The notes under the pieces are model-generated. The model was not told where the DNA came from. It saw nothing but the letters and a program-made list of their open reading frames with translations, and did not search any database. Of a stretch of 64,000 nt of DNA, positions 34,622 through 42,720 are shown in pieces. The DNA is from Silvimonas terrae (GTDB lineage: Bacteria; Pseudomonadota; Gammaproteobacteria; Burkholderiales; Chitinibacteraceae): assembly GCF_014202765.1 (NCBI RefSeq), contig NZ_JACHHN010000003.1:248001-312000 (forward strand). Reading direction: 5' to 3'. A program made the position numbers and the translations under genes. Each line of letters begins with the position of its first letter. The stretch's first letter is position 1.

Positions 34622-36031
34622 ATGCAATACATCTCCACACGCGGCGGCATGTCGCCCAAGAAATTCTCTGAAATCCTGCTCGGCGGCCTCGCCCCGGACG
34701 GCGGTCTGGTCGTGCCAGATCAGTACCCGCAACTCTCCGCTGATGACCTCAAGACCCTGGCCGGCAAGTCATACCCCGATCTGGCCTTTGCCATCATCAG
34801 CCGCTTTGTTGATGACATCCCGGCGGCAGACCTCAAAGCCCTGATCGACAAGACCTACACCAAGGCCGCCTTCGGCACGGACGAGATCACTCCGCTTACC
34901 CGCCTGGAAGACGACCTCTTTATCCAGCAACTCTCCAACGGCCCTACCCTTGCCTTCAAGGACATGGCCATGCAGTTGCTGGGCAATCTGTTTGAATACG
35001 TGCTGAACCGTGCTGGCGAAGAAATCAACATTGTCGGCGCCACCAGTGGCGACACCGGCAGCGCGGCGGAATACGCCATGCGCGGCAAGAAAGGCGTACG
35101 TGTATTCATGCTCTCGCCCTACGGCAAAATGAGCCCGTTCCAGCGCGCGCAGATGTTCACCCTGCAAGACGAGAACATCTTCAATATCTCGGTCAACAAC
35201 ATGTTCGACGCCTGCCAGGACATGGTGAAAGCGGTGAACAACGACGCCGCGTTCAAGGCAAAGTACAAGATCGGCGCGGTGAACTCCATCAACTGGGGCC
35301 GCGTGGTCGCCCAGGTGGTGTACTACTTCAAGGGCTACTTTGCCGTGGCTAAAGAAGTGGGCGAACCGGTGGATTTCTGCGTACCGTCTGGCAACTTTGG
35401 CAATATCTGCGCCGCCCACGTCGCCCGCCAGATGGGCCTGCCCATCCGCAACCTGGTGGTCGCCACCAACGAAAACGACGTGCTCGACGAATTCTTCAAG
35501 ACCGGCGGTTATCACCCGCGTGGGCTGGACCAAACGTATGAGACCTCCAGCCCGTCCATGGACATCACCAAGGCCTCCAACCTGGAACGCTTTGTGTTTG
35601 ACCTGACCGGCCGTGACGGCGCCAAACTGGCCGCGCTGTGGCACACCGTCGAGAAGGCCAAGGGCTTTGACCTCTCGCCGGCCGACTTTGCCCGCATGCA
35701 CGACGAGTACGGTTTCCGCTCTGACCGCAGCACCCATGCCGACCGCATCAACAGTATCCGCGAAGTATTCAATACCTACGGCGTACAGATCGATCCACAT
35801 ACCGCCGACGGCTACCACGCCGCCAAAGCACACCGTCAGGCCGGCGTGAAAATGGTCATCATGGAAACCGCCCTGCCCGCCAAGTTTGAGGCCACCATGC
35901 AAGAGGCCCTGGGCAGCAAACCCACCATGCCCGCCGCCGTGGCAGACCTGGAAAAGCTGCCACAGCGCTTTGATGTGATGGATTCAGACGTGCAGACACT
36001 GAAAGACTACGTGGCGGCACGCGCCGGTTAA
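34622..36031 (+). CDS. thrC: Threonine synthase
   Basis: Converts O-phosphohomoserine to threonine with PLP. The 469 residues begin MQYISTRGGMSPKKFSEILL and contain the PLP lysine in LAFKDMAMQLLGNLFEYVL, the phosphate-binding GATSGDTGSAAEYAMRGKKG region and VPSGNFGNICAAHVARQMG. Long-type ThrC, as in proteobacteria. It completes the hom-thrC pathway; a terminator follows. Confidence 0.97.
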   Translation: MQYISTRGGMSPKKFSEILLGGLAPDGGLVVPDQYPQLSADDLKTLAGKSYPDLAFAIISRFVDDIPAADLKALIDKTYTKAAFGTDEITPLTRLEDDLFIQQLSNGPTLAFKDMAMQLLGNLFEYVLNRAGEEINIVGATSGDTGSAAEYAMRGKKGVRVFMLSPYGKMSPFQRAQMFTLQDENIFNISVNNMFDACQDMVKAVNNDAAFKAKYKIGAVNSINWGRVVAQVVYYFKGYFAVAKEVGEPVDFCVPSGNFGNICAAHVARQMGLPIRNLVVATNENDVLDEFFKTGGYHPRGLDQTYETSSPSMDITKASNLERFVFDLTGRDGAKLAALWHTVEKAKGFDLSPADFARMHDEYGFRSDRSTHADRINSIREVFNTYGVQIDPHTADGYHAAKAHRQAGVKMVIMETALPAKFEATMQEALGSKPTMPAAVADLEKLPQRFDVMDSDVQTLKDYVAARAG

Positions 36032-36054
36032 CCACCCACCGCTAATCCGCTTCC

Positions 36055-36083
36055 AAAACGGCCATGTAAACCATGGCCGTTTT
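36055..36083 (+). terminator. Terminator after thrC
   Basis: Perfect arms AAAACGGCCATG / CATGGCCGTTTT with a five-base loop, 23 bases after the stop. Confidence 0.92.
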
Positions 36084-36088
36084 GTTTA

Positions 36089-36333
36089 TACGTGACGCAA
36101 AGCACCCGATCGCCAGGTTTCAGACAAAGCCCCCAAGTCGACACCCACTTGCGAGATCAAGCAAGTCGCCACAGCTCCCCCTGCATCACAACCTTCGTTC
36201 AGCTTCGATTTTTTGCGGCATATGAATTTTTATAAAATTCAATTAGTTACGATTAGCCCTGAAAAATGAAGTCAACCGGCATAAGTCGAAGCTAACTCAC
36301 TGACCATGCTATCCTTTACCCCGTATGTCTCCA
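36089..36333 (+). other. AT-rich leader-like region ahead of the CRISPR mini-array
   Basis: This 245-base gap between the thrC terminator and the first CRISPR repeat is clearly AT-richer than its surroundings, especially 36205-36270 (tracts such as GATTTTTT and AATTTTTATAAAATTCAATT). It fits a CRISPR leader with promoter and IHF-type bending sites, though I cannot name a clear promoter pair. A 15-codon frame (36222-36269) without a ribosome-binding site is present; I do not call it a gene. Confidence 0.45.
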
Positions 36334-36421
36334 GTTCACCGCCGTGCAGGCGGTTTAGAAGGGCGACAGATGCCGCTGGCGCATCTTCCAGTCGTTCACC
36401 GCCGTGCAGGCGGTTTGCTCA
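36334..36421 (+). CRISPR. Two-repeat, one-spacer CRISPR mini-array of type I-F geometry
   Basis: Repeat 1 is 36334-36361, spacer 36362-36393 (32 bases), repeat 2 is 36394-36421. The 28-base repeat begins GTTCACCGCCGTGCAGGCGG and resembles the type I-F repeat GTTCACTGCCGTGTAGGCAG, with paired stem changes (CCGCC/GGCGG in place of CTGCC/GGCAG) that keep the hairpin. The first 23 bases of the two repeats are identical; repeat 2 diverges in its last five bases, as terminal repeats often do. The 28+32 period is exactly that of type I-F. No cas gene occurs in the window. Orientation follows the degenerate distal repeat, the AT-rich left flank and the terminator on the right. Confidence 0.8.
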
Positions 36422-36442
36422 GCACCACGGCTTCTCTCCATA

Positions 36443-36481
36443 AAACAAAAAAACCCGCCAGACCGGCGGGTTTTTTTGTTT
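36443..36481 (+). terminator. Bidirectional terminator after the CRISPR mini-array
   Basis: Perfect 17-base arms (36443-36459 and 36465-36481: AAACAAAAAAACCCGCC and its complement), 21 bases past the last CRISPR repeat and 19 bases from the convergent ABC ATPase stop. It would end both transcripts. Confidence 0.93.
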
Positions 36482-36500
36482 ACTGCAAACAGCGCACCAA

Positions 36501-37601
36501 TCAGCAAGTACGTTTGAATGCGAGACCTTGTTCGTTGAAGACCAGGGTGGACTTCTCCGGAAACACGAGGCGAACCGAAGCGCCGCGCTTGAGTTCCGGA
36601 TGGTTGCCCGGCAGCTTCACGCACAGGATTTCATTCACGCCAGCCACTTCTACGTAGGCCAGTACGATGTCACCCAGATGCTCGATCAGGTCGATGCGGG
36701 CCGGTACGCCCTCTTCGCCTTCCAGCTTCAGTTGAACGTGTTCCGGACGAATACCCAGGGTGACCTTGTCGCCCACCTTGCCGGCGTTGGCATTGACGGC
36801 GGCGCGCACGGTAATGCCCTTGGGCAGACGCACCACGGCGGCGTCGGCTTCCAGGCTCACCAGTTGTGCCTCCAGCAGGTTCATCTTGGGCGAGCCCAGG
36901 AAGCCGGCTACAAACAGGTTGGACGGGTGTTCGTACAGCTCCAGCGGCGAGCCCACTTGCTGAATCACACCGGCGTTCAGCACGACGATGCGGTCAGCCA
37001 GGGTCATGGCTTCCACCTGATCGTGCGTCACGTAGATCATGGTGGTCTTCAGATCGTTGTGCAGCTTGGAGAGCTCAACGCGCATGTTCAGACGCAGCGC
37101 AGCATCCAGGTTGGAGAGCGGTTCGTCGAACAGGAAGACTTCCGGCTCACGCACGATGGCGCGACCGATAGCCACACGCTGACGCTGACCACCCGAGAGG
37201 GCCTTGGGTTTGCGTTCCAGCAGGTGAGTGATCTGCAGAATATTGGCGGCGCGCTGGACGCGGCGGTCGATATCTTCTTTGGATTCGCCAGACAACTTGA
37301 GCGAGAACGCCATGTTGTCGTACACGCTCATGTGCGGGTACAGGGCGTAAGACTGGAACACCATGGCGATACCGCGCTTGGAGGCGTGGATGTCATTGGC
37401 AATGGTGTCGCCAATCATGAGGTCGCCAGAGGTAATGTCTTCCAGGCCGGCAATCATGCGCAGCAGGGTAGATTTACCGCAGCCGGACGGGCCCACAAAC
37501 ACGACAAACTCGCCATTTTTGATCTCAAGGTCTACACCCTTGATCACTTGAACGTCTTTGCCGTAGGTCTTTTGAATATTTTTGAGCGTAACCGAAGCCA
37601 T
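36501..37601 (-). CDS. Sugar ABC transporter ATP-binding protein (UgpC/MsmK/MalK family)
   Basis: A 366-residue ATPase that powers the adjacent permeases. Walker A is [13 protein letters not shown], signature [14 protein letters not shown], Walker [14 protein letters not shown], followed by the H-loop VTHDQ. A C-terminal TOBE region (about 240-360) includes [16 protein letters not shown]. Last gene of the minus-strand operon binding protein-permease-permease-ATPase. Such ATPases may serve several sugar transporters, which could explain the second binding protein upstream. Confidence 0.95.
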   Translation of the reverse strand: MASVTLKNIQKTYGKDVQVIKGVDLEIKNGEFVVFVGPSGCGKSTLLRMIAGLEDITSGDLMIGDTIANDIHASKRGIAMVFQSYALYPHMSVYDNMAFSLKLSGESKEDIDRRVQRAANILQITHLLERKPKALSGGQRQRVAIGRAIVREPEVFLFDEPLSNLDAALRLNMRVELSKLHNDLKTTMIYVTHDQVEAMTLADRIVVLNAGVIQQVGSPLELYEHPSNLFVAGFLGSPKMNLLEAQLVSLEADAAVVRLPKGITVRAAVNANAGKVGDKVTLGIRPEHVQLKLEGEEGVPARIDLIEHLGDIVLAYVEVAGVNEILCVKLPGNHPELKRGASVRLVFPEKSTLVFNEQGLAFKRTC

Positions 37602-37688
37602 TTATTCGATTCCTTTAAATCTTTTGTTCTGAGTCTGCCTGAATGACGGGATTCTGTCCCGTCATCCTGTGAGCGAGAGGCAGCCCGA

Positions 37689-38528
37689 TTATTTCACTGC
37701 GCCATCCAGACCGCTGACAAAGTAGCGCTGGGTAAAGGCGAAGAAAATCAGTACCGGAATGATCGTCATCACGATCGCGGCCATCACCAGACTGGTCGAA
37801 GTCGCAAACGGGCCGGTCAAGTCATTGAACACACCGACGGCCAGCGGCAGTTTCTCTTTCGAGTTCAGCACAATCGACGGCCACAGGTAGTCGTTCCATT
37901 CATTAACCAGCGTGAAGATGGCCAGCGCGGCAATCGACGGTGCGCATACCGGCACCATGATCCGCCACATGATCTGCAACTCGGTCGCGCCATCCACACG
38001 GGCGGCATCGATCAGGTCTTGCGGGACTGCTTCAAAAGCCTGGCGCATCAGGAAGATACCAAATGCACCGGCAATGTTGGGCAGAATCGCACCCGTCATG
38101 GTGTTCAGGAGGCCCAAGTGCTTCATGGTGATGAAGTTAGGGACCAGCGCCACTTCAGACGGCAGCATCATGGTGGCAATGATGGCCACAAAGATGAAAT
38201 TACGACCGGCAAACTTCAGACGGGCCAGCGGGTAACCTGCCAGCACCGACACCACGGTCACGCCCACGACAGTCCAGAACGACATCAAGGCAGAGTTGCC
38301 CAGATAAGTCATGAACGGCATTTCGTGGAACACACGGATGAACCAGCCAAAGCTGGGGTCCGTTGGCCAGAACGCCCGCGGGAAGATCCAGATATTGGAT
38401 GCGTCTTGCGAGAGGCCTACCGAGAGAGCCCAGATAAACGGAAAAGCAGTGAAAATCGCAAACAGGACGAGGCCGGCGTAATGCAGTGTGCGGCCAATGA
38501 CTGTGCGAGCGGTTTTGCCAAGCGCCAT
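37689..38528 (-). CDS. Sugar ABC transporter permease (MalG type)
   Basis: Inner-membrane permease of 279 residues with about six helices. I start at MALGKTARTVIGRTL with GGGGAGA 7 bases upstream. The EAA loop is DAARVDGATELQIMWRIMVP and the N-terminus has the MalG-type FAIFTAFPFIWALSVGLS. Pairs with the permease at 38545 (16 bases upstream end) to form the channel. Confidence 0.94.
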   Translation of the reverse strand: MALGKTARTVIGRTLHYAGLVLFAIFTAFPFIWALSVGLSQDASNIWIFPRAFWPTDPSFGWFIRVFHEMPFMTYLGNSALMSFWTVVGVTVVSVLAGYPLARLKFAGRNFIFVAIIATMMLPSEVALVPNFITMKHLGLLNTMTGAILPNIAGAFGIFLMRQAFEAVPQDLIDAARVDGATELQIMWRIMVPVCAPSIAALAIFTLVNEWNDYLWPSIVLNSKEKLPLAVGVFNDLTGPFATSTSLVMAAIVMTIIPVLIFFAFTQRYFVSGLDGAVK

Positions 38529-38544
38529 GTTATGTCTCCCCGGC

Positions 38545-39411
38545 TTATTTCTTGTCGTCGCCGAACAGGCGGAACTGGATCGCTGCAAGCACCACGCAGA
38601 TCAACGTCACCACTACACCTGCAGCCGCAGCACGGCCGAAGTTGTAGTTGCGGAAGGCCTGGTCATACACATAGAACAGCGCGGTATAGGTATCGGCCTG
38701 ACCCTTGGTCAGCACGATCACTTCCAGATACACCTTGATGGCGGCAATGGTACTGAGGAGCGTACACAAGAGAATGGTCGGCTTGACCATCGGTACGGTG
38801 ATTTTCCAGAAGCGCTGGAATGCGTTGGCACCGTCCAGAATGGCAGCCTCTTCCACTTCGGAAGGAATGGCTTGCAGACCGGCAAGATACAGCACCATGT
38901 AATAACCAATCCCTTTCCAGAAGGTAAAGATCATCAGCATGTAGAGCGCAATGGACGGCTCGCCCAGCCAGTTCACCTGATCATGCAGCAGCCCGAGGCT
39001 TTGCAGCAGCCAGGTCAGCACGCCATCGTACTTGTAGACGTTGGCCCACACGACGCCCGCAATGGAAATCGAGGTGATAACCGGGATATAGAACAAGGCG
39101 CGGAACAAGGTCATGCCCGGCAGCTTGTTGTTCACCATTTTGGCCACGATAAGCGCTGCCAACTGGATCACCGGCACAATCAAGAGATAAAGCGCAGAGT
39201 TCTTGAGGGCGTTCCAGAACAGCTCTTCGTGAGCAATGTATTTGAAGTTTGCGAAATTGTTCCAGGTGGATGAACCATCTGCAATGCTGTAGTCCTGGAA
39301 CGCGAGGTAGGTGTTATAGCCGACAGGCCAGAACGTCAGGACACCCATCAGGATCAAGGCCGGAGCCAGGAACAGATAGGCAATCGTGGTGTAACTGTTT
39401 GAAGTCTTCAC
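38545..39411 (-). CDS. Sugar ABC transporter permease (MalF/UgpA type)
   Basis: Inner-membrane permease, 288 residues from a GTG start (VKTSNSYTTIAYLFLAPALI). The longer frame would run through a 24-base stem-loop at 39458-39481, so I reject it. The EAA loop is EEAAILDGANAFQRFWKITV. About six helices. Forms the channel with the MalG-type permease. Confidence 0.92.
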   Translation of the reverse strand: MKTSNSYTTIAYLFLAPALILMGVLTFWPVGYNTYLAFQDYSIADGSSTWNNFANFKYIAHEELFWNALKNSALYLLIVPVIQLAALIVAKMVNNKLPGMTLFRALFYIPVITSISIAGVVWANVYKYDGVLTWLLQSLGLLHDQVNWLGEPSIALYMLMIFTFWKGIGYYMVLYLAGLQAIPSEVEEAAILDGANAFQRFWKITVPMVKPTILLCTLLSTIAAIKVYLEVIVLTKGQADTYTALFYVYDQAFRNYNFGRAAAAGVVVTLICVVLAAIQFRLFGDDKK

Positions 39412-39457
39412 GACGCAACTCGACTGTGTCTTTATTTTTTTATCTAACGGACTGAAA

Positions 39458-39481
39458 CGGGACTGCCCGGGGGCAGTCCCG
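39458..39481 (-). other. Intercistronic stem-loop between binding protein and permease genes
   Basis: Perfect 11-base arms CGGGACTGCCC / GGGCAGTCCCG with a two-base centre, 28 bases past the binding-protein stop. Such stems commonly protect or limit the message so that the binding protein is made in excess. Confidence 0.75.
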
Positions 39482-39508
39482 CTCAGGAACTTCACTACTT
39501 CAGACTGC

Positions 39509-40756
39509 TTACTTCTTCAGCTTTTCGTTCCAGGCAGCGACAGCTTCGTCCAGAGCGGCCTTGACCGGCTTGCGGCCTTCAACAGCGTCCTGGATTTCGT
39601 CTTGCAGCTTCTTGGTCATGGCAGCTTCATCCGGCAGCACGCCCGGCGGGATGGTCAGAGTGCGTGCGTTGTCCATGGACGCGGCAGCAGCAGCACGGCC
39701 AGCTTCAACCGGATCGGCGCTCTTGGCACCAGCCTGGAAGTACGGATCCAGGTTGCCCTTCTTGGTGGACGGGAAGGTGGTTTCGGTTGCCTTGGAGAAG
39801 CCAACTTGCTGTGCATCGTTGGTCAGGAACACGCCCAGCTTACCGGCAGCTGCCGGGTCCTTGGTGCCCTTCGGAATCACGAAGTCCATCAGCCATGCGC
39901 CGAAGGCCATCTTGCCGGCGTCAACCGGGAACTTGGCCACACCAGTCTTGGCGTAGATGTCTTTTGCGTCGGTTTCAGTACGCTTCAGAGCTTGCGGCGC
40001 GGTCGTCATCATGGCGATCTTGCCGGAGTTGTATGCAGCGATTTCCTGCTCGAACTCAACCTTGAACACGTCCTTCGGCATTACGCCAGCTTTGTACAGG
40101 TCAGCAAACTTTTGTACGAAAGCGACGTGCTTCGGGCTGTTGAACACGGCCTTGCCGTTTTCAACAACAGGCAGGCCAGCATAGTAGAACCAGCCCACAA
40201 AGTTGCCCAGCTTCGGTGCGTAAGCCGGAACACCAGTCTTGGCGGTGATTTGCTTGCCGTCATTGACGAATTCGTCAAAGTTCTTCGGCGCAGCCTTCAC
40301 ACCGGCCTTGGCCAGGATGTCCTTGTTGTAGGCAATGATGGACACGGAGTTGTACCACGGGAAGGCGTAAACCTTACCGTTAACAGTCACGTCCTTGATT
40401 GCGCCAACAGAGTAGTTGTTCTTGGCGGCACCCATGTAGGTGTCTACCGGCAGGATGTTGCCTTGTGCGGCAAAATCATGCACCCAGGGCACGTTGAAGT
40501 TCACCAGGGCCGGCGGGTTGCCAGCAGCGATGGAAGCGATCAGCTTGGGCTGGATCTGATCCCAGTTCATGTCAACCCACTTGGCGGTCAGGCCAGGGTT
40601 GGCTTTGTTGAAATCAGCAACGGACTTGTTGAAGTAATCGTTGAATTTCGGAGCCAGGTTCATGGTCCAGAATTCAAGTTCAGTATCAGCTTGTGCGTAA
40701 ACAGAAGCAAAACCGAATACCACTGCGCCAACGGCCAACATCTTCTTGAGCTTCAT
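39509..40756 (-). CDS. Sugar ABC transporter substrate-binding protein 1
   Basis: A periplasmic family-1 binding protein of 415 residues with a signal peptide (about 1-23, VYAQA). Shared landmarks with its neighbour are KVYAFPWYNSVSIIAYNK, FEQEIAAYNSGKIAMMTTAP and SKATETTFPSTKKG. It heads the permease-ATPase operon. The GntR regulator and BadF-type kinase nearby suggest an amino sugar or chito-oligosaccharide as substrate, but the sequence does not prove this. Confidence 0.92.
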   Translation of the reverse strand: MKLKKMLAVGAVVFGFASVYAQADTELEFWTMNLAPKFNDYFNKSVADFNKANPGLTAKWVDMNWDQIQPKLIASIAAGNPPALVNFNVPWVHDFAAQGNILPVDTYMGAAKNNYSVGAIKDVTVNGKVYAFPWYNSVSIIAYNKDILAKAGVKAAPKNFDEFVNDGKQITAKTGVPAYAPKLGNFVGWFYYAGLPVVENGKAVFNSPKHVAFVQKFADLYKAGVMPKDVFKVEFEQEIAAYNSGKIAMMTTAPQALKRTETDAKDIYAKTGVAKFPVDAGKMAFGAWLMDFVIPKGTKDPAAAGKLGVFLTNDAQQVGFSKATETTFPSTKKGNLDPYFQAGAKSADPVEAGRAAAAASMDNARTLTIPPGVLPDEAAMTKKLQDEIQDAVEGRKPVKAALDEAVAAWNEKLKK

Positions 40757-40906
40757 CTTGTCTTCCTCTTGGAGTTATCGACAAATACGCCAGGAATCTT
40801 TTCCTTGCGGTACACCACACTTGATCCGGCGTGTGCCCACCAGACCATGCGGATTTCAGCACGCTGCGGGAGTGTAACAGATTACCCACAGCGCAAATTC
40901 TGTTCT

Positions 40907-40934
40907 CACAATTGTCAATTGTGAATTACACCTA
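40907..40934. promoter_or_regulatory. Operator-like palindrome and shared word upstream of binding protein 1
   Basis: A perfect 17-base palindrome CACAATTG-T-CAATTGTG (40907-40923) is followed directly by AATTACACCTA (40924-40934), a word that recurs at 42652-42662 upstream of binding protein 2. Read on the minus strand the palindrome contains TTGACA. Probable control site for the transporter operon; the GntR regulator at 42721 is a candidate. Confidence 0.55.
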
Positions 40935-40947
40935 ATCCACCAACGCC

Positions 40948-42201
40948 TTATTTGGCGCCAAGTTTGCTGTTCCAGAATGCGACAGCTTCATCCAGCGCTT
41001 GCTTGACCGGCTTGCGCCCGGAGATCGCTTCTTCCAGTTCGTCTTGCAGCTTTTTATTCATGGCCGCTTCATCCGGCAGGCCGGTCACGGTCAGCGTGCG
41101 GGCATCGCGAATGGCCAGTGCGGCCACGGCGCGGCCGTGCTCAATCGGGTCTGCAGACTGGGCGCCACTCTGGAAATAACTGTCGTTCACCGCTTTGCGA
41201 GTCGACGGGAAGGTGGTTTCAGTGGCCTTGGAGAACGCCAGCTGATTGGCATCATTGGTCAGAAACTGACCCAGCTTGATGGCCGCATCCGCATGCTTTG
41301 AGCCTTGCGGGACGGACCAGAAAAAGAGGTAGCCACCAAAGGGTGTATTGCCGGCAGACACCGGAAACGAAGACGTCACGGTCTGGGCGTAAATGGGTTT
41401 GGCGTCGGTTTGCGTGCGTTTGAGCGCTTGCGGCGAGGTGGTCATCATGGCGATCTTGCCAGAGTCATACGCTGCAATTTCCTGCTCGAACTCCATCTTG
41501 AAGACGTCTTTGGGGATGGCGCCGTCTTTCCAGGCTTGCGCAAAACGCTCCACAAACTTCACGTGTTCCGGGCTGTTGAACACGGCTTTGCCATTCTGGA
41601 TCACCGGCAGGCCCTGATACATGAACCAGCTGGAGAACTCCTGGACTTTGGGGGCAAACCCGGCAACGCCTGTTTTGTCCTTGATCTGCTTTGAGTACGC
41701 AAAGAGTTCATCCAGCGACTTGGGGGCAGATTTGATGCCGGCCTTGTCGAAGATGCCTTTGTTGTAAGCAATGATGGACACCGAGTTGTACCACGGCAGG
41801 CCGTAGACCTTGCCCTTGTAGGTCACGTCTTTGAGCGCGGCATCGGTATACATGCCCTTGAAGCTGGCGATCTTGCCATCCAGTGGCAGCAACAGGCCCT
41901 TCTGGGCGTATTCCGCAGCCCAGGGCACCGGCAGATTCACCAGGTCAGGCGCGTTACCGGCGGCCAGTGCGGCGACAAAACGGGGCTGGAAGGCATCCCA
42001 GTCCACATCCGACCACACGGCTTCAATATCAGGATTGGCGGCGTTAAAGCGCGCGGTGAGATCTTTCATCACCGCATCAAATTTGGGCGACAGGCTATTG
42101 GACCAGAACTGGACCTTTACTTTGTCAGCCGCACCAGCAGAAAGCGACGTGAGGACGCAGCTTGCGGCGACAAGGGTCAGAACGGACTGCCTGAACTTCA
42201 T
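40948..42201 (-). CDS. Sugar ABC transporter substrate-binding protein 2 (tandem paralogue)
   Basis: A 417-residue binding protein with a signal peptide (about 1-24, LSAGAAD). It is closely related to the product of 39509-40756: both share PWYNSVSIIAYNK, FEQEIAAY-SGKIAMMTT, GKAVFNSP and the C-terminal QDE-EAISGRKPVKQALDEAV pattern. There are no permease genes of its own, so it probably feeds the same membrane channel with a different sugar. Intergenic space to binding protein 1 is 191 bases and holds the palindrome above. Confidence 0.92.
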   Translation of the reverse strand: MKFRQSVLTLVAASCVLTSLSAGAADKVKVQFWSNSLSPKFDAVMKDLTARFNAANPDIEAVWSDVDWDAFQPRFVAALAAGNAPDLVNLPVPWAAEYAQKGLLLPLDGKIASFKGMYTDAALKDVTYKGKVYGLPWYNSVSIIAYNKGIFDKAGIKSAPKSLDELFAYSKQIKDKTGVAGFAPKVQEFSSWFMYQGLPVIQNGKAVFNSPEHVKFVERFAQAWKDGAIPKDVFKMEFEQEIAAYDSGKIAMMTTSPQALKRTQTDAKPIYAQTVTSSFPVSAGNTPFGGYLFFWSVPQGSKHADAAIKLGQFLTNDANQLAFSKATETTFPSTRKAVNDSYFQSGAQSADPIEHGRAVAALAIRDARTLTVTGLPDEAAMNKKLQDELEEAISGRKPVKQALDEAVAFWNSKLGAK

Positions 42202-42720
42202 CTTGATTCCTCATCCTCTATTCAAACTGGTGTCATGGGCACTGGCCGCAAGCGGTCAGTACATGCATGGAACACAGAAATAGCGAAAGGAATCTGAACC
42301 GAAAAAAAGGCGTGATACTACTGACGGCCGTGCGCGCACCTTCTCCCGGGCTGCACACGACGTAGCGCAGCCTGGCTGCACCCGCCAAAAATACCTGTCT
42401 TGCTTTCGTTTCCCAGGGAGTACCGTCCAGTGAGCGGCCACTTCCCCATCCTCATGCGTCCGGTCGTTGCCGGTTATTTCTGGTTCCTGGCCGGCTGTTT
42501 TTTGCGCCTGGCCATGCCGCCTCGTGTCTCGAGGCTTTGGCAGATTACAACAATTTATCAATACGGTGAATCACTTCGAAGCCTGCCACTCTCTGGGGCC
42601 CCTGCGTCGGGGCTTGCCGGATGAACGGTTAGATTCTCATATTTTGTAGTTAATTACACCTACGTAAAACACCTGACTACAGCAAACACCTTAAGCAAAA
42701 GCCCCAAGGCCGCGGAAACA
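42202..42720. other. Long intergenic region upstream of binding protein 2
   Basis: No convincing gene in these 519 bases. The right end is AT-rich and holds the motif at 42646-42663. Frames crossing the middle lack ribosome-binding sites and protein-like composition. A long untranslated leader or an unseen small RNA is possible. Confidence 0.4.
42646..42663. promoter_or_regulatory. Operator-like motif upstream of binding protein 2
   Basis: GTAGTTAATTACACCTAC has short inverted ends (GTAG/CTAC) and contains the 11-base word AATTACACCTA shared with 40924-40934. It lies 57 bases past the end of the gntR gene and 445 bases ahead of the binding protein start. Confidence 0.45.

Noticed and set aside
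42256-42561. Possible gene in the 519-base gap upstream of binding protein 2
   Set aside because: No ribosome-binding site, no family resemblance and arginine/cysteine-rich composition typical of a random frame.
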